A stretch of DNA of 64,000 bases from Motiliproteus sp965230185 (GCA_965230185.1 OZ245995.1:4216001-4280000); one strand, 5' to 3'. Shown: positions 33,375-42,772, counted from the first letter of the stretch. Program-made: numbers and translations. The notes: a model not told the origin generated them from the sequence alone.

Positions 33375-34154
33375 TTAGCGTGGTTCACCACTGAACAGTC
33401 GATTGATCAGGTTTTTAAGACAGTAATCGCCGGCCAGATTGACGGCGGTCTCTTCGCTTTTCTGAACGACGTGCATCATCAGCACCAGAATCGCACTCAG
33501 CACCAGTGCCATGATGGTGGTATAGAAAGCGATTGCCAGCCCTCCGGTAATCGCCGCCAGATCCATCTTCCCCGGATCGATCAGCGTCAGTGAACGGGAG
33601 ATGCCAACCACGGTACCGATGAACCCGATGGTGGGTATCACCCAGACGATGTAGCGGATAGTGGAGTAACGCAGATCCACCCGGTGAGCGATCAGTTCGA
33701 GGCTGGAATTAAGGACACTCACCGCCTGATCCACCGAGCGGCTGCTCTGAAACTGCAGAATGGAAAGATCGATCAGGTTCGGCAGAAAACCGTTTTCGCC
33801 ATCGTACTGGCCGATCACCTTCTCCCGGATCGCGCCCAGTTCGTGGGGTTGAAGTACGGTCTGGTCATCCTCTGGCAGATAGCCCTGATTAAGGCAGGCC
33901 AGCTCCCTGCGGGCTGTAATCCAGCGTACCCAGAGATCTCCCAGACAAAGAAAGAAGAACACGTACATCAGGTTCTGAATGGTGAAGGGATAAGGAAAAA
34001 TGGTCTGCGAACTGTAATCCAGCAGTAACTTAGCGGCTTCACTGTCGCGGCTCAGAACAATAGTCAGAAAAGCGATCCAGAAGCAACTCAGCACCAGGGC
34101 CATCGCCAGTACACCAGCTCGTGGCAGAGCCGCCAGGGTGGTGGAGATCTTCAC
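33375..34154 (-). CDS. MotA/TolQ/ExbB-family proton channel protein (channel operon gene A)
   Basis: 259 residues with four hydrophobic segments (about 13-35, 55-75, 165-190, 200-225) and the MotA/ExbB signature in the last two (VWVIPTIGFIGTVVGIS ... GGLAIAFYTTIMALVLS). Family members form pentameric inner-membrane channels that use proton or sodium flow to move a partner protein. The GTG start has only a weak ribosome site. It is first in the operon with the MotB-like coiled-coil and zinc-ribbon proteins. Flagellar, Tol and TonB neighbours are absent, so the machine it drives is unknown. Confidence 0.8.
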   Translation of the reverse strand: MKISTTLAALPRAGVLAMALVLSCFWIAFLTIVLSRDSEAAKLLLDYSSQTIFPYPFTIQNLMYVFFFLCLGDLWVRWITARRELACLNQGYLPEDDQTVLQPHELGAIREKVIGQYDGENGFLPNLIDLSILQFQSSRSVDQAVSVLNSSLELIAHRVDLRYSTIRYIVWVIPTIGFIGTVVGISRSLTLIDPGKMDLAAITGGLAIAFYTTIMALVLSAILVLMMHVVQKSEETAVNLAGDYCLKNLINRLFSGEPR

Positions 34155-34437
34155 GACCCGTCCATCCTGCTGACTTCTTTGTTATCCTTCAATAACAGCA
34201 TAAACAGCTCCCCGGATGTTCTCAGTCCAGGTAAGAACCGGAGCTGGCCTGCCGCCCTGATGGCCACAGGCCACTGTCTGGTAAGTCTAGCAGGCTGTAA
34301 AAAATCCGACCCGGGTAACCTTCACTACGGTAAGAACAGGCGGCTCTGAAACGCTTTCGGCAACCTGCCGGGGGGAATTCTGTCGTTGCGCAGCTATCGT
34401 CAACGGCCCGCAGCCAGCTATCCCATACACGCCGTCT

Positions 34438-35184
34438 TCAGGCGCTGAGCAGCAGGCTGACACCGATGACAATCAGCAGGCAGAAGGCGATGCGACGCAT
34501 ATTGTTACTGCTTACCGGAGGCGGAAACTTACGGCCGACCCAGGTGAACAGCGCCACCACCGGTATGCAGCAGGCGGAGAAGATAAACATATCCACCGTC
34601 AGCCCGCCCTGCAGGCCCACCATCGCAGTGCGGACCACGGCGCTGAGCAGAAAGATACTGAGCAGGCACAGGCGGATCGCCTTCAGTTCCAGCGGCTGAC
34701 GGTAAAACAGATAAACCAGCGGCGGCCCCGCCATGGAGAACAAGCCGGCCAGCACACCGGCCGCAGCACCGGAAGAGACGAAGACCGCCGACGCCGATGG
34801 CCGTTCAAGCGGATCAGGCTTCAGCATAATCATCAGCCCGCCGAGAATGATGGTAATCCCCAGCAGGATCTGCAACAGCTGGTTCAGCTCCGAGCTCATA
34901 TACTCCAGCAGCCAGAGACCGGCGGCCAGCGCCGGAAACAGCCCTGCACAGGTCAGCCAGACCCGCTTCAGATCCAGCGCCTTCCGGTTGCCTTTCAGCA
35001 TCGCTACGCCATTGATAAAGGTGACGAGGCTGATCACCACCGAGGTAAAAGCGATGGGCACCAGCTCCAGAGAGGTCACCGCCCCCATCACGATCATTCC
35101 CAGCGCAAAGCCGGTGACGGTCTGGACATAGGTAGCAAAAGCGATAATGGCAACAAAGCCGATCAGAGCGGTGTCCGGGCTCAC
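34438..35184 (-). CDS. TauE/SafE-family sulfite/anion exporter
   Basis: 248-residue polytopic membrane protein (about seven or eight hydrophobic helices) of the TauE/SafE (DUF81) family, generally linked to export of sulfite or sulfonate-derived anions. A GTG start at 35184 follows AAGGAGAG. It stands alone: 283 nt separate it from the channel operon and a large spacer lies upstream, so its substrate cannot be deduced from neighbours. I see no gene in 34155-34437. Confidence 0.85.
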   Translation of the reverse strand: MSPDTALIGFVAIIAFATYVQTVTGFALGMIVMGAVTSLELVPIAFTSVVISLVTFINGVAMLKGNRKALDLKRVWLTCAGLFPALAAGLWLLEYMSSELNQLLQILLGITIILGGLMIMLKPDPLERPSASAVFVSSGAAAGVLAGLFSMAGPPLVYLFYRQPLELKAIRLCLLSIFLLSAVVRTAMVGLQGGLTVDMFIFSACCIPVVALFTWVGRKFPPPVSSNNMRRIAFCLLIVIGVSLLLSA

Positions 35185-35591
35185 GATCTCTCCTTGTAAA
35201 CTTCAGGGCTGTCGGATTGAAAATGACGGTTGCTTCGACGGAGCGGCGGATCAGAGCGCGGTACAGCGGAGTCAGGGTGGTCATCTCAGGGCGGGCAATA
35301 ATAGACCCGATACGACCGGGAGAAAAGGGCTTGTTGGAAGAAAAAGATGGGACCAGTCCGACCTGCAAACAGCGGCAGCGGCAGCGGCCGGACCGGCCCC
35401 CGCTCATTCAGCCCCGGCCCCGCGCCGGCAGCAAACACCGGTGTCCGGCACCGCTTTTTGCAGGTTGACAGTCCTGCAGAGGGTAAACCAGGCTTTCCAA
35501 AGCGGGTAAATCCAGCAGCCTGACAGCGTAACAGCGCTGGCCGGCAGCAGGGTCCGTTTATGGCATGGCTACAGGCACTGAGTGAAATCTG
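35185..35591. other. 407-nt spacer between divergent genes
   Basis: No convincing gene. It contains a GGCAGC-type triplet run followed by a GC hairpin (GGCCG-GAC-CGGCC, 35386-35398). It must hold the divergent promoters of the TauE/SafE and DUF2231 genes, but no clear -35/-10 pair stands out. Confidence 0.4.
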
Positions 35592-36122
35592 ATGGAATAT
35601 ATATTCGGTAAACCGATTCATCCGATCGCCGTGCATTTCGTCGTCGCCCTCTCTTTCTTTGCGGCGGCATTAGAACTGTGGGCGTTTGCCAGGAAGGATC
35701 GGGGGGTTGCCGGGTTTGCCATGCTCACGACCTCTGTGGCCACCGCCGCTATCTGCATCGCCGTGCTGGCCGGCTGGTATGATCATCTGGTATGGCACCA
35801 CAACAGCGAACACGGCCATGACGGGACCTCGGTGATGAACCTTCATATGAATCTGGGCCTGGTTCTGGCCCTGCTGTTCACTGTAATCGCATTTCTGAGG
35901 CTTCGCACCAGGGATTCTGTATCCACGCTCTATCTGGCACTGCTGTTAACCGGTGTTATCGGAATCGGATATCAGGCCTGGCTGGGAGGACAACTGGTCT
36001 ATATCGAAGGGATCGGCGTGCAGACCAGCAGCGCTGGCGGGAAAGGGGTACAGCTCAAAGAAAGTCAGCCTGCCGATCATCACGACAGCGATGAAGATCA
36101 CCACCATCCCGGTAAACCCTAG
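35592..36122 (+). CDS. DUF2231-type membrane protein with His-rich tail
   Basis: 176 residues with four hydrophobic helices and the DUF2231 opening (KPIHPIAVHFVVALSFFAAALE). Conserved His residues sit in the first and third membrane segments (IHP, HF, LHMNLG). The last 20 or so residues form a His/Asp/Glu-rich tail (HHDSDEDHHHPGK) and another HHNSEHGHD cluster lies in the loop, both suited to metal binding. The family has no settled function and often accompanies haem or metal proteins. A single gene upstream of a small secreted protein. Confidence 0.75.
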   Translation: MEYIFGKPIHPIAVHFVVALSFFAAALELWAFARKDRGVAGFAMLTTSVATAAICIAVLAGWYDHLVWHHNSEHGHDGTSVMNLHMNLGLVLALLFTVIAFLRLRTRDSVSTLYLALLLTGVIGIGYQAWLGGQLVYIEGIGVQTSSAGGKGVQLKESQPADHHDSDEDHHHPGKP

Positions 36123-36268
36123 TCCCCTGCTCCGTTCAGAAGCAGCCCGGAAGTCGGACTATTCGGTCACTTTCTGAACTCTTCGATCGCCCCCGCGATA
36201 ACCGGATTACCGCCATCGGACTAGACTGATGGAGAGGGAGGACAAAATCATTGCTAAGGAGCTGTAAG

Positions 36269-36646
36269 ATGAACCTGAAAACCTTCTGCCTGTGCCTGGC
36301 ACTGGCATTCGCCGGGCTGACGTCCCCCCTGAGTTTTGCGGAAACAGCAGCGACAAAAACCATCGCGGCTATTCTTCATGAACTGAACCATTATCCGAGC
36401 GATTCCCAGAAGGATTCTCTCGGCAGAATCACCAGGGACAGCGCCAGCAGCGAAGCCGAAAAAACCGTCGCCCGGGCGCTGGCCAGGGTTGAGCACCGGG
36501 TTCGTGCCGATGATCGGGCCGCACTGGAAGCGATCACCGCTGATCCGTCAGCCTCCGAGGAGATTCGGATGCTGGCAGAGATTCTGCTGGGCATCAATCA
36601 CACCCCCGGTGCCGCCGCCAAAGAGACACTGAAATCCCTGATGTGA
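36269..36646 (+). CDS. small secreted helical protein, unknown
   Basis: 125-residue precursor with a clear signal peptide (MNLKTFCLCLALAFAGLTSPLSFA) and a mature alpha-helical region with no cysteines. The start at 36269 follows AAGGAG at normal spacing; six upstream residues in frame are not needed. It has KTIAAILHELNHYPSDSQKD near the mature N-terminus. I recognise no family. It probably localises to the periplasm. It sits 146 nt after the DUF2231 gene on the same strand. Confidence 0.65.
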   Translation: MNLKTFCLCLALAFAGLTSPLSFAETAATKTIAAILHELNHYPSDSQKDSLGRITRDSASSEAEKTVARALARVEHRVRADDRAALEAITADPSASEEIRMLAEILLGINHTPGAAAKETLKSLM

Positions 36647-36943
36647 TAAGCCGGCATCTGTATTTTCAGCGCCTCATACAGCTCAGATAGCTCAGACAGG
36701 GTAGCCGGTTACAGCCATGGCATCTTCCGCGCCACAGCGTCGCCTGCACCAGGGGTAACAAACCAGGCACTGAATTGGCCGAGGCAAACTGTCCTGCAAT
36801 CCGAACCCGCCGCCGGTTTCAATGCCTGGAGCGGAAACCGCAGGTTCAAAGCACTGATGCTGTTATCGGGAAACGGTGTTTTCGTGATTTGCCAGGAGGA
36901 ACTGCATTCAGGGTAACAGCCGATGCCGGTTGCCAGTCCGGAC
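36647..36943. other. 297-nt spacer
   Basis: Convergent spacer between the small secreted protein and the chromate transporter genes. Apart from a short repeated AGCTCAGA motif (36680-36700) I see no gene, no T-run terminator and no mobile element. A minus-strand open frame across it has no ribosome site and no protein-like composition. Confidence 0.4.
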
Positions 36944-37477
36944 TCAGCCGAGAAACAGCGCCCCGTAGCCCAGACTGGCGGAAATGACCCAGGCTGGATG
37001 CACTCTGAACTTTTCCAGCAGGACAAAGGCGCAGACCATCAGCAGTGCGGTGTGCAGCCAGCCGGCACTCAAATAGCTGCTGTCGATGAATTTCCAGGTC
37101 AGTACCGCCATCATCACCGCAATTGTCGGGCGTACATACTGGCTCATTGCCTTAACCTTAGCGCTTTCCCGGTAACGATAAAGCAGCCCCAGCAGACTGA
37201 TCATCAACAACAATGAAGGCGCCACGGTGGCAAAAACCGCGACCGCTGCTCCTCCGACACCGGCAATCTGATAGCCGATATAGCCTGCCATTTTTGTGGC
37301 GATGGGGCTGGGCAACGCATTTCCCAGAGCCAGCACTTCGGAAAATTCCTGAACGGTCATCCACCCATAGCGCCCGACGACTTCCGCCTCGATCAGCGGA
37401 ATGATCGCCGGACCGCCACCGTAGCCGACAATATTGGGGACAAAAAAAGCCAGAAACAGCTCCCAGTACTCATTCAT
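36944..37477 (-). CDS. chromate transporter, second half (short-chain CHR)
   Basis: 177 residues, four to five hydrophobic segments, with the CHR family motif GYGGGPAIIPLIEAEVV and ALGNALPSPIATKMAGYIGY. It is one half of a bipartite chromate transporter; the partner is encoded immediately upstream with an ATGA overlap (37474-37477). The CHR superfamily includes efflux of chromate, but short pairs can transport other anions. The two halves are paralogous and probably insert in opposite orientations. Confidence 0.85.
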   Translation of the reverse strand: MNEYWELFLAFFVPNIVGYGGGPAIIPLIEAEVVGRYGWMTVQEFSEVLALGNALPSPIATKMAGYIGYQIAGVGGAAVAVFATVAPSLLLMISLLGLLYRYRESAKVKAMSQYVRPTIAVMMAVLTWKFIDSSYLSAGWLHTALLMVCAFVLLEKFRVHPAWVISASLGYGALFLG

Positions 37478-38055
37478 GGTGCAGATGCCTTTGCAGAATC
37501 ATCAGACGATTTGGGCTGGGGCTTTTCCCTGCGCAACATTGCCGCCAGCAGCAGCGCGCCGATCACCAGCCCCGGATGGAGGGACAACAACTCAATGGCC
37601 ACAAAACTGGCAGCACAGAGCCCCAGCGTAATCGGCCATCCCAGGCTTTTTTGTCCTTTGCTGAAAAACTCCCAGGTCAGAGTCGCCATCATCACCGCCA
37701 CAACCGGTACCACGCCGCGCCCCATTCCGTTAACCCAGGGCTCGCTCTTGTAAGTATTCAGCACCACCAGGAACAGCACCATCAGCAGAATACTGGGGAC
37801 TATCAGCGCCAGCACCGCATTCAGGCAGCCTGAAATGCCCGCGACCCGATAACCGATATATCCCGCCATCTTGGTGGCGATGGGGCCCGGCAATGTGTTG
37901 CCGATCGCCAGCACATCGCCGAACTCTTCAACGGTCATCCAGCGATAACGGCTGACAACCTCCGCCTGAAACAGGGGAATCATCGAGGGGCCGCCACCGA
38001 ATCCCAGGATTCCTATGCGAAAGAATGCAGCAAAAATCTGTAACTGAATTTTCAC
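37474..38055 (-). CDS. chromate transporter, first half (short-chain CHR)
   Basis: 193 residues with the duplicated CHR signature GFGGGPSMIPLFQAEVVSRY and AIGNTLPGPIATKMAGYIGY. GTG start at 38055 with GGAG eight bases upstream. It pairs with the following gene by a 4-nt overlap and follows the gamma-glutamyltransferase gene by 21 nt. Together the two half-size proteins replace the single long-chain ChrA. Confidence 0.85.
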   Translation of the reverse strand: MKIQLQIFAAFFRIGILGFGGGPSMIPLFQAEVVSRYRWMTVEEFGDVLAIGNTLPGPIATKMAGYIGYRVAGISGCLNAVLALIVPSILLMVLFLVVLNTYKSEPWVNGMGRGVVPVVAVMMATLTWEFFSKGQKSLGWPITLGLCAASFVAIELLSLHPGLVIGALLLAAMLRREKPQPKSSDDSAKASAP

Positions 38056-38076
38056 AATGCTCTCCGGATTATTAAC

Positions 38077-39690
38077 TTACCAGCCGGCAATATGGCCGTC
38101 GGTCCGCGACTCGGTGCCGCCGCAGAAGACTCCGGTGTCCGGGTCCCTGAGAATGATCTGGCCCCTGCCATAGCTGGTCACATCGGTCGCCACTTCCACC
38201 TGATGCCCTTTCTCCTTCAGTCCCCTGACGATATGGGCCGGAACTTCGGGCTCCAGCCCGATTTTCCTGTCCCCCATCCATTGCCAGCGGGGGGCGTCCA
38301 GCGAGGCCTGGGGATTGAGACCGAAGTCGACCATATTGACGATCATCTGCATATGTCCCTGGGGCTGCATAAAGCCGCCCATCACCCCGAATGGGCCGAT
38401 GGCGTCGTCGCCCCGGGTAATAAATCCGGGAATGATGGTATGAAAGGTTTTCTTACCGGGCTGCAGGTAATTGACATGCTCCGGGTCGAGACTGAAGTTA
38501 TGCCCCCGGTTCTGCATGGCAATCCCACTCCCCGGTATCACCACCCCTGATCCGAAGCCGTGGTAGTTACTCTGAATAAAGGAAACCATATTGCCCTGGC
38601 GATCGGCGGTCGCCAGATAGACGGTGCCACCGGATCGGGGCTCACCGTGCTCAGGAAGCAGCGCCTGATCACCGATCAGCTGGCGACGCGAATCGGCATA
38701 CTCGTCACTCAACAGGGATTCCACGGATACCTTCATCCGGTCCAGCTGGGTGATGTGATGATGACCGTCAACATAGGCCAGCTTCATCGACTCGATCATC
38801 CGATGGTAGCTTTCCACGGTTTCCCGCTCCGCAAGATCAAAACCACGGGCTATATTCAGGGCCATCAACGCCACCATGCCCTGACCGTTGGGGGGGATTT
38901 CCCAGACATCGTATCCGCGATAGTTCACGCTGACGGGGGTTACCCACTCCGGCTGATAATTCTGAAGATCGGACTTGCGCAGGAAGCCGCCGGTACGGCG
39001 CGAGAAGTCGTCGATCTCAGTGGCCAGCTCGCCCCGGTAGAACGACTGGCACCGGCTTGCTGCCAGCGCCTCCAGTGTCCGGGCATGGCCTTCGGAGCGG
39101 AAAATTTCACCGGCCTGCGGTGCCCGTCCTTCTGGCGCGAAGGTCCGGAACCAGTCTGCCGTGGCTTCCCCTGCGAATTCCTCACTGAACTCCTCAAATG
39201 CAGCCTTCCAAAGATAACTGACCACCGGCGATACCGGAAAACCGTCACGGGCCAGCTCGATGGCCGGCTCCAGCAGAGTCTCAAACGGTAATTCGCCAAA
39301 CCGCTCAGACAGAGCCGCCCAGCTGGCGGGACAACCCGGAACGGTCACCGGTGTCCAGCCGTACAGCGGCATTTCGTCAAAGCCCTGCCCCCGGACGGCT
39401 TCGGCCGTCATGTCCGCCGGTGCCTGACCGGACGCATTCAGGCCGTGCAGTTCGCCTTTAAACCAGACGATGGCAAAAGCGTCACCGCCAATCCCGCAAC
39501 CGGTGGGTTCGACCACGGTCAGCGCCGCTGCCGTGGCAATTGCCGCATCGACAGCATTACCCCCTTTCTTAAGAATATCGAGACCGATGTCCGCCGCCAG
39601 CGGTTGCGAGGTCGCCACCATTCCCTTCTGCGCAAAAGAAAGGCTGCGACGCGAGGCATATGGATTCTGTAAAGGGTGATTTCTGATCAT
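38077..39690 (-). CDS. gamma-glutamyltransferase family protein
   Basis: 537-residue Ntn-hydrolase of the gamma-glutamyltranspeptidase family, which cleaves gamma-glutamyl bonds. The autoprocessing site is at the RSGGTVYLATADRQGN segment, where the Thr becomes the nucleophile of the small subunit. The oxyanion and binding region GSGVVIPGSGIAMQNRG and the late GPFGVMGGFMQPQGH are present. No signal peptide is visible, so this is a cytoplasmic type, as for some GGT-like enzymes of unknown substrate. AGGATT precedes the ATG. It is followed at 21 nt by the chromate-type transporter pair. Confidence 0.88.
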   Translation of the reverse strand: MIRNHPLQNPYASRRSLSFAQKGMVATSQPLAADIGLDILKKGGNAVDAAIATAAALTVVEPTGCGIGGDAFAIVWFKGELHGLNASGQAPADMTAEAVRGQGFDEMPLYGWTPVTVPGCPASWAALSERFGELPFETLLEPAIELARDGFPVSPVVSYLWKAAFEEFSEEFAGEATADWFRTFAPEGRAPQAGEIFRSEGHARTLEALAASRCQSFYRGELATEIDDFSRRTGGFLRKSDLQNYQPEWVTPVSVNYRGYDVWEIPPNGQGMVALMALNIARGFDLAERETVESYHRMIESMKLAYVDGHHHITQLDRMKVSVESLLSDEYADSRRQLIGDQALLPEHGEPRSGGTVYLATADRQGNMVSFIQSNYHGFGSGVVIPGSGIAMQNRGHNFSLDPEHVNYLQPGKKTFHTIIPGFITRGDDAIGPFGVMGGFMQPQGHMQMIVNMVDFGLNPQASLDAPRWQWMGDRKIGLEPEVPAHIVRGLKEKGHQVEVATDVTSYGRGQIILRDPDTGVFCGGTESRTDGHIAGW

Positions 39691-39998
39691 TGATAAATCC
39701 TGCTCCCGGGCATTCCACCGCCCACGGCTTTTCAGACTCAGGTCAGACTCAGCTCAGACCGGCCCTGACTGACAGACAGCACAAGCGACGGAACGGACAC
39801 TGACGGGATGACGATGAGATGGTGAATACTGGTCCGGGCTCAATGGCCCTGAAGGCAAAGATACGCACCCGCCCCCATAACCACAAATAACTACTTTTTA
39901 GTCCAGCACCAAAAATAGTTATAGACAAAAAACAGCAAAAAACCGCAAACGGTCGGTCCCGAAGCATGCACTGCTGCCGGGACCGGGAGTCGGTCAGA
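39691..39998. other. 308-nt spacer
   Basis: No gene. Near 39735-39760 the motif CAGACTCAG is repeated. An imperfect inverted repeat TAACTAC...TAGTTA spans 39888-39921, a possible operator for ggt. A terminator for the upstream gene lies at 39936-39985. Confidence 0.4.
39936..39985 (-). terminator. terminator-like hairpins after the saccharopine-dehydrogenase-like gene
   Basis: On the minus strand CGGTCCC/GGGACCG (39985-39954) is followed by a short ACCG-TTTG-CGGT stem running into six T residues (39942-39937). The position is 14-60 nt after the upstream stop. Confidence 0.5.
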
Positions 39999-41078
39999 TC
40001 AGTTACGCTTGCCGGACTGGTTATAGAACTGGCCGGTCCGGGTGGCTAGAAAGCCTTCCAGCGGAATGTCTTCCTGTTTCAGGAAGCCCTTGTCGGGCAA
40101 TACGCCGTCACGCACCATTTCGATTACCGCAACCACCGAGGCCGAGGTGGTCCAGGCGATGGCGGTATTACGACGACCTGCAGCTTCAATGGGATAGTAC
40201 GCCTTCACAAACTCCTTACGCTGCAGACGTCCGTCAATCTCACCTTCGGACGAGACATGCACATAGACCACGTCATCTTCCACCGGCGGTTTGGCGTTGG
40301 TCAGAATCTCACCGGCCAGCTCCCGGCGATCACGCATCAGCAATTCATGGAAGAAGAAATTCATCAGCTGCATATGACCCGGATAACGCAGCGACTTGTA
40401 GTCCAGGTTGTCGATCTTACCCAGATAGGTATCGCACATGGTGCCCAGACCGCCGGAGGTGGTGAACCCTTCCAGCTGCGTGCCGTCAATGTACTTGGTC
40501 TCGAGCCATTCCATGGATGATACGGTTTTACGCTCCCCCCCTTCGATCACTTCGCAGTCGTTGATGTACTCGTTAACCACCCCCTCCGGGGACCAGTTAA
40601 AAGAATAGCCCAGCAGGCCGGTGGGGTTCTGAGGCAACGCACCGACACGCAGGCGCAGGGAGCGACATTTATCGAAAGCGGCCGCCTGAGAAGCACCGAC
40701 AATGCCGACAAAGCCGGGCGCCAGCCCGCACTGGGGCGCCATGATACCTTCTGAAGTTTTACTCAACTCGATAATAGCGTTGGTGGTCGGTACATCTTCG
40801 GTCAGATCGAAATAGTGAATACCGGCGGCATGGGCGGCGCGGGCGACACCGATATTGAGATGGTAAGGCAGACAGGACAGGACGGCTTCGACCTCTGCAA
40901 ATTCGACAGCCAGTACTTTATCAGAGGTCAGTTTCGAGGTTCGGACCTGAAAAGGAAGTTCGGCCTTCGGTTTTGCCAGATCGTATCCGATCACGGTAAA
41001 ACCGGATTCGTGAAGCAGCTTAGCAGCCAGTGTTCCTACCTTACCGAGCCCCAGCACGGCAATTTTATTAAAGCTCAT
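39999..41078 (-). CDS. saccharopine dehydrogenase / lysine 6-dehydrogenase-like protein
   Basis: 359-residue NAD(P)-dependent enzyme of the saccharopine-dehydrogenase superfamily. The Rossmann fold starts at once (KIAVLGLGKVGTLAAKLL), the next strand ends with GYDLAK, and a saccharopine-dehydrogenase C-terminal domain contains APQCGLAPGFVGIVG and SFNWSPEGVVNEYI. Candidates are lysine 6-dehydrogenase (lysine to piperideine-6-carboxylate) or saccharopine cleavage to aminoadipate semialdehyde. Both would feed the ALDH7 encoded at 57.0 kb. The start at 41078 (MSFNKIAVLG) is preferred over 41114, which adds a hydrophobic stretch without homology. Monocistronic. Confidence 0.75.
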   Translation of the reverse strand: MSFNKIAVLGLGKVGTLAAKLLHESGFTVIGYDLAKPKAELPFQVRTSKLTSDKVLAVEFAEVEAVLSCLPYHLNIGVARAAHAAGIHYFDLTEDVPTTNAIIELSKTSEGIMAPQCGLAPGFVGIVGASQAAAFDKCRSLRLRVGALPQNPTGLLGYSFNWSPEGVVNEYINDCEVIEGGERKTVSSMEWLETKYIDGTQLEGFTTSGGLGTMCDTYLGKIDNLDYKSLRYPGHMQLMNFFFHELLMRDRRELAGEILTNAKPPVEDDVVYVHVSSEGEIDGRLQRKEFVKAYYPIEAAGRRNTAIAWTTSASVVAVIEMVRDGVLPDKGFLKQEDIPLEGFLATRTGQFYNQSGKRN

Positions 41079-41263
41079 AGAGATCACCACAAGAAAACAG
41101 ATAAAAAAGTCCACTCAGTCTCCGAGGTGAAGACTGACCCCATAAATAAAGTTCAGTTAAGATTATATTTACCCCACAACAAGCACGAAAATATAATATT
41201 CTTCGAAGGGATAAAGATTCTTCCTATAGACAGAAATAAAAGACTATCAGCAGGGCAAATTTC

Positions 41264-41968
41264 TCAGTTACACACAGACGTCTTTCTGCCAGTTTCATTC
41301 AGACCTTCAGCCAAAGAGCGATTAAAATCACGTCTGAATCTCTGATCACTGTTTTTTGGGTAAACCATATGCTGATCATAAGTCACACTGTAGGAATCAT
41401 CTTCTGTCACGTAAAATATTTTTTCTCCCTTGCTGTGGGAAAGATATTCAAAAACAAGCGGGTCTGCATATGCCATATCCACTCTGTTTTTCCTCAGCAT
41501 ATTAAAAACGGCCTCATCGGAATCATACTGCCGAACCTGCCACTGCGGCTTAAAAAGAGCCGCGTCGAAGTGGTAGCCCCGACCGATACCGACGACCAGT
41601 GGCGAAGACAGCTCCGGTTTCCGTTCGTCGGTCGCGATCAGAGACATCCGGACTTTTCCAATCGGCGGTGAATAATCAAAGTAGGCCTCACGCTCCAGCG
41701 TCCGGAACAGGGACACCATGGCATCAAACTCGCCGTTGCGGGTGGATAACAGCGCTCTTCTGAAGGGCATGAAATGATACCTGAGCCGATATCCGGCCCG
41801 CTGTGCAATCGCACAGACCTGGCTGAGCAGGCGGCCTCCTCCGGCCAGCCTCTCACTCATATAGGGAGGATATTCGTAAGTGGCTACATCTACGGCAGGG
41901 TCGGAACTCGCGCCCTGAGCAAGAAGCATGAACAGGATCAGTCCGTAGCAACAGCCAGGCTTTCTCAT
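41264..41968 (-). CDS. periplasmic solute-binding protein (PBP2 type)
   Basis: 234-residue exported protein: signal peptide (CCYGLILFMLLAQGASS), then a bacterial extracellular solute-binding family 3 fold with FRRALLSTRNGEFDAMVSLFRTLERE and the typical VDMAYADPLVFEYL near the hinge. It looks like an orphan amino-acid-type or polar-compound binding protein; no ABC permease or ATPase is encoded nearby. GGGGAG precedes the ATG. Its A+T content is higher than its neighbours'. It could be a sensor component or simply an unpaired binding protein. Confidence 0.75.
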   Translation of the reverse strand: MRKPGCCYGLILFMLLAQGASSDPAVDVATYEYPPYMSERLAGGGRLLSQVCAIAQRAGYRLRYHFMPFRRALLSTRNGEFDAMVSLFRTLEREAYFDYSPPIGKVRMSLIATDERKPELSSPLVVGIGRGYHFDAALFKPQWQVRQYDSDEAVFNMLRKNRVDMAYADPLVFEYLSHSKGEKIFYVTEDDSYSVTYDQHMVYPKNSDQRFRRDFNRSLAEGLNETGRKTSVCN

Positions 41969-42016
41969 CGCTTCTCCCCCCAGGTCTCAGCTGACTGAAG
42001 GCCACCTTCAGTCGGC

Positions 42017-42754
42017 CTACATCTTAAACAGCATCCCAGGTCCGCTCTGCGATGCGCTGATACCGGCCAGTTGCAGGCAGTGCCACATAGAGGCCTGATT
42101 GGAGCAGATCACCGGTTTTCCCAGCGTTTGCTCCACCGAATCGATGATATCCACCGAGCGAATCGCACCGCAGCTGATAAATACGGCATCGGCATCCGGA
42201 GTGTCGATGGCAATGGCAAACTCACGGATAAAGTCCGGAGCAAGTCGGTTCATCTGCTGATCGTTCAGCAGAGACAGGCTGTGGTGCGCCGTGACGCCAA
42301 TGCCGCTGGCTTCCAGACATTCCACCTCCAGCGCGGTAATATCTTCAGTATAGGGAGTCCCCAGGGCGACCCGCGACGCATTCAGCCGGTCCAGCGCGTG
42401 CAGCACGCCGGTAAACATCGTCGTGGCTTTCACATCCGGTCGGACCTCATTGATCTTCCGGATAATGCTCTCTTCGCCTACTGCAAAGCTTCCGGCCGTA
42501 CAGTTGTAGCAGATCACGTCCAGGTCTCGGCGGGCCGGCATCAGCACTGAAGTCGCATCCGCTACGTAGTCTCCGGTGGACCTGAGGCTTTCCAGACTTG
42601 CCGCTTCGGGCATCATCACCCGGCTGAAATGGACGCCAACCCCTTCAGGTTTCATCCCGAACATATCTCTTTCTGTCAGATCGGCATTGGCCACGGCAAG
42701 AAAGCCGATCTGAGCCCGGTAGTGGGGCCCTTCATCAAACACAGGCTGGAACAT
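42017..42754 (-). CDS. Asp/Glu racemase / maleate isomerase-family protein (EutA-like)
   Basis: 245 residues, family of maleate cis-trans isomerase, arylmalonate decarboxylase and EutA. Two catalytic cysteines are visible: in ICYNCTAGSFAVGEES and in FISCGAIRSVD. EutA-type members occur in ectoine utilisation clusters. It sits in the order M24 hydrolase, TRAP P-Q-M, UspA, racemase, which matches the ueh-usp-eut arrangement of marine bacteria, but the substrate here is inferred. An AGAGAG site lies upstream. Small overlap-free gap to the usp gene (18 nt). Confidence 0.75.
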   Translation of the reverse strand: MFQPVFDEGPHYRAQIGFLAVANADLTERDMFGMKPEGVGVHFSRVMMPEAASLESLRSTGDYVADATSVLMPARRDLDVICYNCTAGSFAVGEESIIRKINEVRPDVKATTMFTGVLHALDRLNASRVALGTPYTEDITALEVECLEASGIGVTAHHSLSLLNDQQMNRLAPDFIREFAIAIDTPDADAVFISCGAIRSVDIIDSVEQTLGKPVICSNQASMWHCLQLAGISASQSGPGMLFKM

Positions 42755-42772
42755 AACTCTCTCTCTGATTCA

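Noticed and set aside
31326..34154. Zorya-type anti-phage defence system
   Set aside because: The MotA-like and single-pass proteins recall ZorA/ZorB, but no ZorC, ZorD or ZorE-like gene is adjacent and the third protein is a zinc-ribbon membrane protein.
36709..37026. 105-codon minus-strand open frame after the chromate transporter genes
   Set aside because: Overlaps the end of the transporter gene out of frame, with no ribosome site and an atypical composition.
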